Origin: DAISKN01 sp963716925 | GTDB lineage: Bacteria > Acidobacteriota > Vicinamibacteria > Marinacidobacterales > SMYC01 | NCBI GenBank assembly: GCA_963716925.1 | Contig: CAVQUX010000025.1 | Coordinates: forward strand, 434,001-498,000 | Direction of reading: 5' to 3' | DNA length: 64,000 bases | Shown here: piece by piece, positions 1 through 9,011 of the stretch | Position numbering within the stretch: position 1 is the first letter of the stretch | Layout: every line of letters starts with the position of its first letter | Program-made: the position numbers and the translations under genes | The notes under the pieces: generated by a model | What the model saw: the letters and a program-made list of their open reading frames with translations, nothing else | Told to the model about the DNA's origin: nothing | Databases searched by the model: none

Positions 1-158
1 ATGCCGAGGTCGGAGGCGAAAGCGTACGCGCGCTCCCGACTGCGGCTCGCGACCGCGCGCACGTCGCCGTTCCGCGACGCCCGGATCGCGGGAATGACCG
101 CCGCTCGGCCGATGTTCGCGGTGCTCAGGATTCCCCAGCGAAGCTTCCCCTCAGGCAT
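1..158 (-). CDS. Gfo/Idh/MocA-family oxidoreductase, N-terminal fragment
   Basis: Only the first 52 codons lie in the window; the rest runs off the left edge. The peptide starts MPEGKLRWGILSTANIGRAA, which has the WGILSTANIG pattern that opens the Rossmann NAD(P)-binding domain of Gfo/Idh/MocA sugar-type dehydrogenases, followed by a region like PAIRAS and AVASRS. The family oxidises or reduces sugars, inositols or their derivatives with NAD(P); the substrate cannot be told from this fragment. The ATG at 158 was chosen because the Rossmann motif follows at the usual distance. It lies 98 bases downstream of the SpoIIE phosphatase stop on the same strand, so it could be co-transcribed. Confidence 0.72.
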   Translation of the reverse strand, partial: MPEGKLRWGILSTANIGRAAVIPAIRASRNGDVRAVASRSRERAYAFASDLG

Positions 159-255
159 GGCCCAGCCCCCTTTCCGGCGACGAGCCGATATCTTAACCTC
201 AGTGCCGAGGGGAGAATCGCTGGAACTGCTGGGGCGCGAACCTTGTCATGAGCAA

Positions 256-1164
256 TCAGGAACGGCGGATCCCGATGAGGCTGATGTCGTCGGCGAGCGG
301 CGCGAACGACAGGAGGTCCGCTTTCACCGCGTCGACGATGTCCCGGGCCGATCGGTCCTTCAGCTCCCGCAGTTTCCTCTCCAGACGGTCCGGGAAGTAG
401 TGCTCGCCGTCTCGAGCGTGCTCGAGAAGGCCGTCGGTATAGAGCAGCAGAATGTCCCCCGAGCCCATCAGCTTCCATTCGTTCAGCTGGTAGTCGTCCT
501 TGTAGCCGAGGACGCTCTCCGTAGTTCCGCGGTCGATGGTGCTCTTCGAGGGCATGGTCCCGAGGGGAGGACAGGTGATGTAGTGCTCCCGGCTCACTTC
601 CATGAACCGATCGTGCAGCCGAGAGAAGACTGCGGGCGCCGGGTGTGCGGCGGAGATGAACCGGAAGCGGGCGTCCTCGGTGATCTCCCCGTAGATCATC
701 GTGATGAACTTGTGGACGCCCGAGGAGTTGTAGAAACGGGTGTTGAGGTTCTCGAACAGGTGCTTGGTGACTTCTCCGAAGAGGTCGAGCTCATAGAGCG
801 AGCCGAGCAGGAACGCTTGATGGAGCATGGCTGCGAGCATGGCATCGGTCGCCCGATGCCCCGACACGTCCGCCAGGACGATCCCGGCCCTCGTCCGGCA
901 CTGCGAGAGGTTGGAGGCGACGTCTTCCCGACCCTGGGCTTCTGCCTGGGCGATTCTCGCTTCGAGATCGTAGCGTTTCTTGTAGTCCAGGTAGATGATG
1001 TGATCGCCGCCGAGGATCCCGTTGTAGGGAATGGTTACTCCATGGATGTCGAACCCGGCGACCCTGGGAACGTCTCCCGGCGTCGGTTTCAGATAGCTCG
1101 CGATGTCGTGCAAGTTCTCGAGCTCGCTCGCGAGCTCGAGAGCGTCTCTGACGGCTGGTTTCAA
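256..1164 (-). CDS. PP2C-type SpoIIE-domain serine phosphatase
   Basis: This 302-residue cytoplasmic protein is a SpoIIE/RsbU-type protein phosphatase. Such enzymes dephosphorylate anti-sigma-factor antagonists or similar phosphoserine proteins in partner-switching pathways. The metal-binding motifs are present in order: GGD near residues 52-54, ADVSGH at 98-103, AAHPAP near 173, LLLYTDGLLE near 238-247 and a terminal ADD at 291-293. The conserved aspartates appear intact, so it should be active. The first 40 residues are too short for a PAS, GAF or REC sensor, so the input signal must come from elsewhere. No anti-sigma kinase or STAS protein is in the window. It is transcribed away from the MFS gene at 1351. 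Confidence 0.85.
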   Translation of the reverse strand: MKPAVRDALELASELENLHDIASYLKPTPGDVPRVAGFDIHGVTIPYNGILGGDHIIYLDYKKRYDLEARIAQAEAQGREDVASNLSQCRTRAGIVLADVSGHRATDAMLAAMLHQAFLLGSLYELDLFGEVTKHLFENLNTRFYNSSGVHKFITMIYGEITEDARFRFISAAHPAPAVFSRLHDRFMEVSREHYITCPPLGTMPSKSTIDRGTTESVLGYKDDYQLNEWKLMGSGDILLLYTDGLLEHARDGEHYFPDRLERKLRELKDRSARDIVDAVKADLLSFAPLADDISLIGIRRS

Positions 1165-1350
1165 CGGATCTCCCCTTGACCCGGACCGCGAGGGGCCGGG
1201 CCGACAAAGCCACGGCGTTGCTGAAATTGGTACGGATATAGTAGCGCGAACGCCGGAAGAGAACGAAGAGACCCTCGTTAAAATCCGGTAAACCCCGCGT
1301 GAGAAGGACTTCCCGCGTGCCCCGGCTCCCCTTTCCCGCGGCGATCCAGT

Positions 1351-2688
1351 ATGTTATCGCCCGTGAGCACGCGCGCCATCGCCACCCCGCGATCCGAAGT
1401 CCTTCGCTCCGCCGTTCGCTGGCAGATCCTCGCGTTTCTGTGCCTCATCTCCCTTCTCGCGTACGTCTACCGCCAGAACGTCTCGATTGCGGGACTCGCG
1501 ATTCGAACGGAGCTCGGGCTCAACGACTTTCAGCTGAGCTGGGTGATCTCGAGCGCCATCTGGGGCTATGCCCTCTTTCAGCTCCCCGGGGGACTCTTCG
1601 GGCAGGTGGTCGGACCGAGGCTCGCTCTCACCGCCATTCTGGTCCTGTGGTCGATATTGACGATGCTGAGCGGCGTCCTCCCGGGCACGATCTTCACGTC
1701 CGCGACGTCGATCTTCTTCGCCCTCCTGGCGCTGCGGTTTCTCCTGGGAGCGTCGCAGGGTCCGCTGTTTCCAATCGTGGGCGGAACCGTCGCCGCGTGG
1801 TTTCCCGTTTCCCGCTGGGCATTCCCGAACGCGCTTTCGAGCGCGGCCCTGAACATCGGATCGGCCGTGACCGGGCCTCTCATCGCCTGGCTCATGGTGA
1901 CTCTCGGCTGGCGCGAATCGTTCTATCTGACCGCACCCTTCGGACTCGTGCTCGCGGCGCTCTGGTGGTGGTACGCGCGCGACGATCCCTCGGACCATCC
2001 GCGGGTGGAGCCGTCGGAGCTCGCTCTCATCCGCGCCGATCGCCCGCGGCAGTCGGCGGAGCTTCCCAAGGGGACCTGCGCCCGCCTCCTGAAGAACCGA
2101 GACGTGCTGCTCCTCACGCTCAGCTACATGTGCATGAACATGGTGTTCTACATCTTCTTTTCCTGGTTTTTCATCTATCTCGTCGACGTCCGCGGGTTCG
2201 ACGCGCTCGCGGGAGGGTTCGTCGCGGCGCTTCCCTGGATCGTCGGCGCCGTCGGGGCCACCGCGGGCGGCGAGGTCTGCGACCGGCTCTGCAAGCGCCT
2301 CGGCCCCCGCTGGGGCTGCCGGATTCCCGGGATCGGAGGTCTCCTCGCAGTCGCCGTCCTTCTGTTCTTCGGCGCCGCCGCCCCGAATGCCGTTCTCGCG
2401 ATTGCGCTCCTCTCCTTGTGCTTCGCGGGAAACCAGTTCACGGAAGGGGCGTACTGGGAGGGAACGACTTACGTCGGAGGTCGCTACGCGACCGCTGCCT
2501 GCGGCGTCCTGAACACCGGGGGGAACCTCGCGGGCATCGTGGCAACGCCCATGGTCCCCCTCCTGAAAGACGAGTTCGGCTGGTTCGTCGCGCTCGCGAG
2601 CGGCTCGGTCTTCGCCGTCATCGGAGCGGTGCTGTGGCTATTCATCCGCGCCGACCGGGCCATCGAGGACGTCAGCGCCGCGAGCTGA
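1351..2688 (+). CDS. MFS transporter (ACS-like, 12 predicted TM segments)
   Basis: This 445-residue integral membrane protein has about twelve hydrophobic segments split by a central cytoplasmic loop (near residues 215-245). The first segment contains YVYRQNVSIAG, resembling the start of anion:cation symporter (ACS) transporters for sugar acids and other carboxylates. The substrate is unknown. The ATG at 1351 lacks a clear Shine-Dalgarno sequence; an in-frame GTG at 1363 is an alternative. The 3' end overlaps the convergent dipeptidase gene by 17 bases, so the two share no conventional terminator. Confidence 0.82.
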   Translation: MLSPVSTRAIATPRSEVLRSAVRWQILAFLCLISLLAYVYRQNVSIAGLAIRTELGLNDFQLSWVISSAIWGYALFQLPGGLFGQVVGPRLALTAILVLWSILTMLSGVLPGTIFTSATSIFFALLALRFLLGASQGPLFPIVGGTVAAWFPVSRWAFPNALSSAALNIGSAVTGPLIAWLMVTLGWRESFYLTAPFGLVLAALWWWYARDDPSDHPRVEPSELALIRADRPRQSAELPKGTCARLLKNRDVLLLTLSYMCMNMVFYIFFSWFFIYLVDVRGFDALAGGFVAALPWIVGAVGATAGGEVCDRLCKRLGPRWGCRIPGIGGLLAVAVLLFFGAAAPNAVLAIALLSLCFAGNQFTEGAYWEGTTYVGGRYATAACGVLNTGGNLAGIVATPMVPLLKDEFGWFVALASGSVFAVIGAVLWLFIRADRAIEDVSAAS

Positions 2689-3877
2689 GCCTCTTCGCGA
2701 CCGCCTCCACCTCCGCCATCACCCGTAGGGTGTTCTCGCCGAGGACCTTCCGCACCGTCGCCTCGTCGTAGCCTCGCTTGAGAAGCTCGTAGGTGACGGC
2801 GCCGAGCTTTCCGACGTGCTCGAGTCCCTCGGGCGCGGGAGCGTCGTAGCCGTAGTCGAGACCGAGCCCGACGTGATCCGGCCCCGCGACCTCGATGGCG
2901 TGGGCGATGTGATCGATGAAAACCGAGAGCGGGGTCCTCGCGCGCTCGACGGGATCGATGTACTTGATGACGGTATCGATGTGGATGACTCCCCCGTTCT
3001 TGGCGAGCGCCCGCAGCATGTCGTCCGACAGGTTTCGGGCGTGCTCCTTCACGCCGTCGACCGAGGAATGGGAGGCGATGACCGGCGCTTCCGTCGCGTC
3101 GAGTGCGTCGTAGAACGTGGAATCGGCGGTGTGCGAGACGTCGACGATCATCCCCAGTCGGTTCATCTCCTTCACCACTTCGACCCCGAAGGGCGAGAGT
3201 CCGCCGTGCCGCGGAGGCACCGGCTCGCCCGTCCCCGACGAGTCCGCCCAGTGCGTGTTGAAGGAATGGGTCAGGCTCATGTAGCGGACGCCGAGACGAT
3301 GGAACAGCCGCAGCACCCGGAGGTCGTCCTCGATCATGTAGCCGCCTTCGACCCCCATGAGGGCGGCGAGACGACCGGAGGCCGCGATCCGGCGGACGTC
3401 CTCGGCGGTGGTCGCGAGCGCGATTTCCCCCGGGTACTTGTCGCAGAGCGCGAGGACCGCCTCGATCTGCCCGAAGGCGCGCTTCACCGCCATCCCGGGC
3501 CGCGGCTCCTCCTCCATGTAGATGGCGAAGAACTCGGCATCGAGCCCGCCCTCGCGGATGCGCGGCAGGTCCATATAGCCGTCCCGGTGACGCTCGGTGA
3601 ACTGCCAGGGGCCGGGTGGAAAGCTCGCGACCCAGGGGCCTTCGATCTTCGCATGCAGCGGATCCGTCGCCGGGTCGTAAGCCGCGCCGGCGAGCCCGTC
3701 GTCGGTGATCTCGACCAGCCTGGTGTCTTTCTCGATGAACGGAGTGAGGTCCGCGTGGGTATCGAGGACGATCGCTTCCCTATGGAGGCGCTCGGCGCGG
3801 GCTCGGAGCTCGTCCTCGGACGACTGTGCCGCGGACCCGACCGCGGCCGCGAGAATCAGGGTGACGAACGTCGTCAT
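2672..3877 (-). CDS. Membrane dipeptidase, peptidase family M19 (exported)
   Basis: This protein of about 401 residues begins with a signal peptide (MTTFVTLILAAAVGSAAQ). Family M19 zinc dipeptidases hydrolyse dipeptides, including some with D-residues, and act in the periplasm or on the membrane. Visible metal-site motifs are DTHAD near residue 39, GVEGGY with the bridging glutamate, DVSH, ASHSS and a late LGLDYGYD. The start at 3877 was preferred over 3889 because it gives a clean signal peptide and overlaps the upstream gene's stop as ATGA. That implies translational coupling to the cytochrome-like gene 3874-5070 and transcription as a pair. Confidence 0.88.
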   Translation of the reverse strand: MTTFVTLILAAAVGSAAQSSEDELRARAERLHREAIVLDTHADLTPFIEKDTRLVEITDDGLAGAAYDPATDPLHAKIEGPWVASFPPGPWQFTERHRDGYMDLPRIREGGLDAEFFAIYMEEEPRPGMAVKRAFGQIEAVLALCDKYPGEIALATTAEDVRRIAASGRLAALMGVEGGYMIEDDLRVLRLFHRLGVRYMSLTHSFNTHWADSSGTGEPVPPRHGGLSPFGVEVVKEMNRLGMIVDVSHTADSTFYDALDATEAPVIASHSSVDGVKEHARNLSDDMLRALAKNGGVIHIDTVIKYIDPVERARTPLSVFIDHIAHAIEVAGPDHVGLGLDYGYDAPAPEGLEHVGKLGAVTYELLKRGYDEATVRKVLGENTLRVMAEVEAVAKRLSSRR

Positions 3878-5070
3878 TCGGTCCTCCAACCCGGGAGCCC
3901 GGGCTTCGTGTCCCGCAGAATCTCCAGAATCGCCTGGCGCTCTTCCCCGGGCAGCAGTTCGTAGAGACGACGGCAGAGGCGCTCCCGAACCGCTGTCGGC
4001 AATCCGTCGAAGTGCCGACTGTATACCATGTAGCTGAGCGGATACCGGAAGAGACGCCGCTCCAGATCGAAATCGCGGAGCGAGCGGCCGCTGCGGTCGC
4101 GCGGCCCCCGCTTCGGAAATATCTCGGTGAACGCCGAGACCCCGTGGATCGTCTCCCGCAGAGGGACCTCATCCAGGAACAGCATGTACCGGGCCACCTC
4201 CTCGATGCGCGACGCGAGCCCCGGATCGAGAGGCCCTGGAGGCCGAAGAGGCCCGACAGGATCGATGCGCGCCTCCCACGAAAGACGCGTGAAGAGGTTG
4301 GTCATCTGCGTCTGGTGCTCGAGGGTCATCAACGCCACGATGTCGCTCGTGGGCACGAGGTAGCGCTTCGCGTCCGACCGGGACACCGCCGTCGCCGAGG
4401 TGAACTCGGGATCGGTGGACACCGCGTTCCCGCGATGGGCTCCCGGCGCTGCACCGTCGACATACCACCCGCCCCAGCGGTCGGCGAACGCGGTTCGATG
4501 ATCGGTCACGATCGAGCCCAGGCGGAAGTCCGCCCGCCCCGATGGACTGGTGTGGACGGACCCGACGTAGATCCCGGGAACGCCGAGGGTCGCCGGTCCC
4601 TGATGGCAGTGGAGACATCCCGCGGATCGGACGAAGCGGGGATGCTCCGACTTCCGCGCGTCGAGGCTGTAGAAGACGACACCTTTCGACGGATCCACGG
4701 CAGCGATCTCGATGGCCTCTGCCCCGGGCACGTAAGCAATCGCGACGTCGTCGCCGAAATAGATCGCTCGCGGCGTCCGCGGAGAGATGAGCGACTCCTG
4801 TACGCTGGTCTTCGAGAATACGAGCGTCTGCGAATCGGGACTCACGCCGAGCCGATCGAGGAGGCTCGGAAGATACGAGCTCGCGGTCTCGAACTCCAGA
4901 GACGCCCTTCCGCTCTCGAGCTCTCGCGCGAGTCGGAACACAGGGTCGTCCGTCGGCTCCTGCCGGTACTGGATCGCGGGATGATCGAGGGGAAGGTTCT
5001 CCTCGTAGACCTGGGCCGCGGCGAGCGACGCTCCGAGAACCGCCGCGCCGCCGAGAACCAACCGGGTCAT
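3874..5070 (-). CDS. Exported protein with one CxxCH haem-binding motif, function unknown
   Basis: This protein of about 398 residues has a signal peptide (MTRLVLGGAAVLGASLAAAQ) and one c-type haem motif, CLHCH, mid-protein. I recognise no named family. The rest is globular and not repetitive. A possible role is periplasmic electron transfer or an oxidoreductase, inferred only from the haem motif. The start at 5070 gives the cleanest signal peptide; 5091 is an in-frame alternative. It is divergent from the DUF1592 gene at 5118 and leads a two-gene unit with the M19 dipeptidase. The link between the two functions is not obvious. Confidence 0.68.
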   Translation of the reverse strand: MTRLVLGGAAVLGASLAAAQVYEENLPLDHPAIQYRQEPTDDPVFRLARELESGRASLEFETASSYLPSLLDRLGVSPDSQTLVFSKTSVQESLISPRTPRAIYFGDDVAIAYVPGAEAIEIAAVDPSKGVVFYSLDARKSEHPRFVRSAGCLHCHQGPATLGVPGIYVGSVHTSPSGRADFRLGSIVTDHRTAFADRWGGWYVDGAAPGAHRGNAVSTDPEFTSATAVSRSDAKRYLVPTSDIVALMTLEHQTQMTNLFTRLSWEARIDPVGPLRPPGPLDPGLASRIEEVARYMLFLDEVPLRETIHGVSAFTEIFPKRGPRDRSGRSLRDFDLERRLFRYPLSYMVYSRHFDGLPTAVRERLCRRLYELLPGEERQAILEILRDTKPGLPGWRTE

Positions 5071-5117
5071 GTCGTTGCAAATGTGAGACATATCCACTAT
5101 ACAATTGTCGAGGCAGT

Positions 5118-7608
5118 ATGGGGAGAATCGGCTTTCTATTGGCGCTGGTCGTCTGGCCGGCGGCATCCGCGCTCGCAAAGCGGTCCACCCCTTCGACTTC
5201 CGCCGCCGCTCACAAGGCGCTGGTCGACGACTACTGCGTCACCTGCCACAACGACGACACCCGGGTCGGGAATTTCTCTCTGGAGACCGTCGACCTGAGC
5301 GCACCCGGCAGCTTCGCCGAGCCCCTCGAGAAGGTCGCGTTGAAGCTGCGCTCGGGCATGATGCCTCCATCCGGAATGCCTCGACCGGAACCGGCCGAGC
5401 TCGAGGCGTTCATCGCCGACGTCGAGTCGGCCATCGATGCGGACGCCGCGAAAAAGCCGAATCCGGGCCGACCCGTCCTCCACCGGCTGAATCGAACCGA
5501 GTACAAGAACTCCATACGCGATCTCCTCGCACTCGACGTGAACGTGCAATCGCTCCTGCCCCCGGACGACATGAGCCAGGGCTACGACAACATGTCGGAC
5601 GTTCTCACGGTATCGCCGACGCTTCTCGACGGCTACATCCGCGCCGCGGGGAAGCTGAGCCGCCTCGCCGTCGGCGATCCCGGGGCATCACCCGCGGTCG
5701 AGACCTACGTCGTTCCCCAGGCGATCTCGCAGCTCCGCCACGTGGAAGGAGCGCCCTTCGGGACCCGCGGGGGTCTCGTGGTGCGGCACCACTTCCCCGC
5801 GGACGGGGAGTACGTGATCGTCGTGGCCTTCTATCACCGGAGTCTCGGAGAGATTTTCGGGGACAACAAGCCCGCCGAGGGCGAGCAGGTCGAGGTCTCG
5901 CTGAACGGCCAACGGATCGCGCTTTTCGACATCGACCGGAAGATGAGGGAGACGGACTCCCTCCGCACTCCGCCCATCCGCGTCCACGCGGGGCCGCAGA
6001 CGATCTCCGCAGCCTTCGTCCAGCGAGTCGAGGGGCCGGTCCAGGACTTCGTGATGCCGTTCGAGCGCGCCCTCGCCGATCTCTCCACGGGAAACGTCGC
6101 CGGGCTGACCGGTCTCCCGCACTTGAAGACGCTCGGAGTCGACGGCCCCTACAACGCCACGGGGGTCAGCGAAACGGAAAGCCGCCGAAGGATCTTCACC
6201 TGCCGCCCGGCGAGCTCCGCCGAGGAGATCCCCTGCGCGCGGGAGATCTTCGCGAATCTTGCGCGCCGGGCGTTCCGCCGCCCCTCGAACGGACCGGGAC
6301 GTCGAGCGCCTGTTGCCCCTCTACGAATCCGCGAGAGGGTCTTCGGACTTCGACGCGGGAATCACCGCGGGGCTCCAGGCGATTCTCTCCGACCCCGAGT
6401 TCCTGTTCCGGTTCGAGCGCACCCCGAAGGAAGCGGCGCCGGGAGAAAACTACCGGGTGAGCGACCTGGAGCTCGCCTCTCGCCTTTCGTTCTTCCTGTG
6501 GTCGAGCGGCCCCGACGACGAGCTCATCAACCTCGCGAGCGAGGGAAAGCTCGGAGACGCCGCGGTGCTCGAGGCGCAGGTCCGCCGCATGCTCGATGAC
6601 CCGCGCGCCGAGGCGCTCTCGACGAGCTTCGCCACCCATTGGCTCCACCTCCAGAACCTCGAGGACGCGCATCCCGACGTCTATCTCTTTCCCGACTGGG
6701 ACTACAACCTCACGGTCTCGATGCGGCGGGAGACGGAGCTCCTCTTCGACAGCATGGTGCGCGAGGACCGGAGCGTCCTCGACCTCCTCACCGCGGACTA
6801 CACGTTCGTCGACGAGCGCCTGGCGAAGCACTACGGGATTCCGAACATCCTCGGCAACCGTTTTCGCCGCGTGCCCGTTCCCGACGAGAACCGGCGCGGG
6901 CTGCTCGGCCAGGGAAGCATCTTGACCCTGACCTCTCTCGCGAACCGGACGTCGCCGGTGATCCGGGGCGCCTGGATCCTGGACGTCCTCCTGGGGACTC
7001 CGGCGCCGCGGCCGCCCGCGAACGTTCCCCCGTTGAAGGAGAACGAGACCGGGGGCAAGCACCTCTCGGTGAGGGAGCGGCTCGAGGAGCACCGGGCGAA
7101 CCCCGCGTGCTCCGCGTGCCACGCGATCATGGATCCTCTCGGCTACTCGCTCGAGAACTTCGACGCCGTCGGCGCGTGGCGCTTCAAGGACAGCGGGTTC
7201 GAAATCGAGCCCGCGGGGAGCCTTTTCGACGGCACCGAGGTGAACGGCCCCGACGGCCTCCGGAGCTATCTCCTCCGGTCGGAGACGCTGTACCTTCGGA
7301 ACTTCACGAAGCACCTCTTGATGTACGCGCTCGGGCGAGTGGTGCAGCACTACGACATGCCGAGCGTTCGCGCGATCGCCCGGGAGGCGGCCGGGAACGA
7401 CCATCGCTTCTCGTCCATCGTCCTCGGTATCGTGAACAGCGCGCCGTTTCAGATGCGAAGGGCGGAGTCGTTCGAAGCAACGACGGATGCAGTCAACCAG
7501 GACGAGCAGGCTGCGCTCGAGAACGTCCGCAGCCTGCGCGAGCGGAGCGAGCCCGGCGCGAAGCGCCGAGAACACCGAGGCCGTGGGGGTGGGGCCCCAC
7601 GGCACTAA
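5118..7608 (+). CDS. DUF1592/DUF1588-type cytochrome-like exported protein (one frame break)
   Basis: After a signal peptide comes CVTCH at residues 40-44, as in planctomycete-type cytochrome C domains. The DUF1587/1592/1588/1585 region follows, with a second CxxCH (CSACH) inside PACSACHAIMDPLG near the end. The family is abundant in Planctomycetes and Acidobacteriota; it is thought to be redox-active and polymer-related, but its reaction is not established. The frame breaks once at 6282-6285, where CCCT sits in a Pro codon. Reading it as one codon (CCC or CCT) rejoins ARRAFRRP to RTDRDVERLL and makes the gene 2490 bases, divisible by three. The break is probably an assembly artefact. The DUF1552 partner follows. 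Confidence 0.85.
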
Positions 7609-7631
7609 TACAAGTAATGGAGACTGGATCG

Positions 7632-9005
7632 ATGTTCATTACCCGCAAGCACATCACCCGCCGAACGGCGCTTCGCGGCATGGGAGTCACCATGGCGCTT
7701 CCGTTCATGGAAGCGATGGTGCCGGCGCTGACGCCTCTCCGAAGGACCGCGGCGGCCTCGAGGACGCGCCTCACGGCGATCGAGATGGTGCACGGCTCCG
7801 CCGGCAGCACCGGGGAGGGCACGCGGCTCAACTACTGGTCGCCGCCTACCGAGGGCCGCGACTTCGAGATGACCCCCATCCTTCGCTCCCTCGCCCCATA
7901 CCGGGACTACCTCACGATCGTGAGCCACACCGATATCGCGCTCGCCACCGCGCAGACGCAAGCTGAGGCCGGCGCCGATCACACGAGATCCTCGGCGGCG
8001 TTTCTCACCTGCGCCCACGCGAAGATGACCGAAGGCGCGGACATCGACAACGCGACGTCGATGGACCAGATCTACGCGCAGCAGCTCGGCCAGGACACGC
8101 CGCTTCCCTCGATCCAGCTCTGCATCGAGGACGTAGGATCGCTCACCGGCGCCTGCGGCTACGGATACAGCTGCGTGTACGCCAACACCATCTCCTGGTC
8201 CTCGCCCACCACTCCCCTTCCAATGGAGAGGGACCCCCGGGTGGTGTTCGAGCGTCTCTTCGGCGACGGCGCCACTCCCGAAGAGCGGCTCCGGCGCCGG
8301 CACACGAACGGGAGCATCCTCGACGGCATTCTCGACAAGGTGAGGGACCTCGAGCGGGACCTGGGCCCGAGCGACCGGGCCCGGCTCACCGACTACCTGG
8401 AGGACGTTCGCGAGATCGAACGGCGGATCCAGAAGTCGGAAGAGCACAACCAGAGCCGTCCGCCGGAGGAGCTGCCGTCCGCCCCCGTCGGAGTCCCCGA
8501 CTCCTGGGCGGAGCACGTGAAGCTGATGTTCGACCTGCAGGTCCTGGCGTTCGCGACGGAAGTGACCAGGGTCTCCGCCTTCAAGATGGGGCGCGACGTG
8601 AGCGCGCGGGTCTGGCCGGAGAGCGGCGTCAAGACGCCCTTTCACACGCTCTCACACCACCAGAACAAGCCCGACAAGCTCGCGGAGTTCGCGAAGCTCA
8701 ACGAGTTCCACGTGAATCACGTCGCGTACTTCCTGGAGAAGCTGAAGGCGACGCCGGACGGGGACGGAAACCTCCTCGATCACTCCATGGTGCTCTACGG
8801 AAGCCCCATGGGCGACGGCAGCGTGCACAATCACCTGAGAGTCCCGCTCTTCCTCGCGGGACGCGCGAACGGGGAGCTCAAGGGGAACTGGCATCTCCTC
8901 TGCCCCGATGGAACCCCCATGGCGAACGTGCTCCTCACGCTCCTGCACAAGCTCGGAGTCGACATCGATCGCATCGGGGACAGCACGGGAGAGGTCTCGA
9001 TCTAG
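7632..9005 (+). CDS. DUF1552 exported protein, partner of DUF1592
   Basis: This 457-residue protein is a DUF1552 member. The N-terminus (ITRRTALRGMGVTMALPFMEAM) has a twin-arginine-like signal with RR followed by a hydrophobic stretch. Later regions such as SGVKTPFHTLSHH and LLDHSMVLYGSPMGDG are typical of the family, which resembles the sulfatase-like DUF1501 proteins. The biochemical role is unknown, but it is almost always encoded beside DUF1592 proteins, as here. An ATG at 7617 is in frame and could be the start instead. The ankyrin gene follows after 6 bases, so the three genes form one operon. Confidence 0.85.
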   Translation: MFITRKHITRRTALRGMGVTMALPFMEAMVPALTPLRRTAAASRTRLTAIEMVHGSAGSTGEGTRLNYWSPPTEGRDFEMTPILRSLAPYRDYLTIVSHTDIALATAQTQAEAGADHTRSSAAFLTCAHAKMTEGADIDNATSMDQIYAQQLGQDTPLPSIQLCIEDVGSLTGACGYGYSCVYANTISWSSPTTPLPMERDPRVVFERLFGDGATPEERLRRRHTNGSILDGILDKVRDLERDLGPSDRARLTDYLEDVREIERRIQKSEEHNQSRPPEELPSAPVGVPDSWAEHVKLMFDLQVLAFATEVTRVSAFKMGRDVSARVWPESGVKTPFHTLSHHQNKPDKLAEFAKLNEFHVNHVAYFLEKLKATPDGDGNLLDHSMVLYGSPMGDGSVHNHLRVPLFLAGRANGELKGNWHLLCPDGTPMANVLLTLLHKLGVDIDRIGDSTGEVSI

Positions 9006-9011
9006 AGGAGC

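Noticed and set aside
1..1179. Long plus-strand reading frame covering the left end
   Set aside because: It is antisense to the SpoIIE phosphatase and Gfo/Idh start, has no family motif and is Arg/Val-rich in the manner of high-GC shadow frames.
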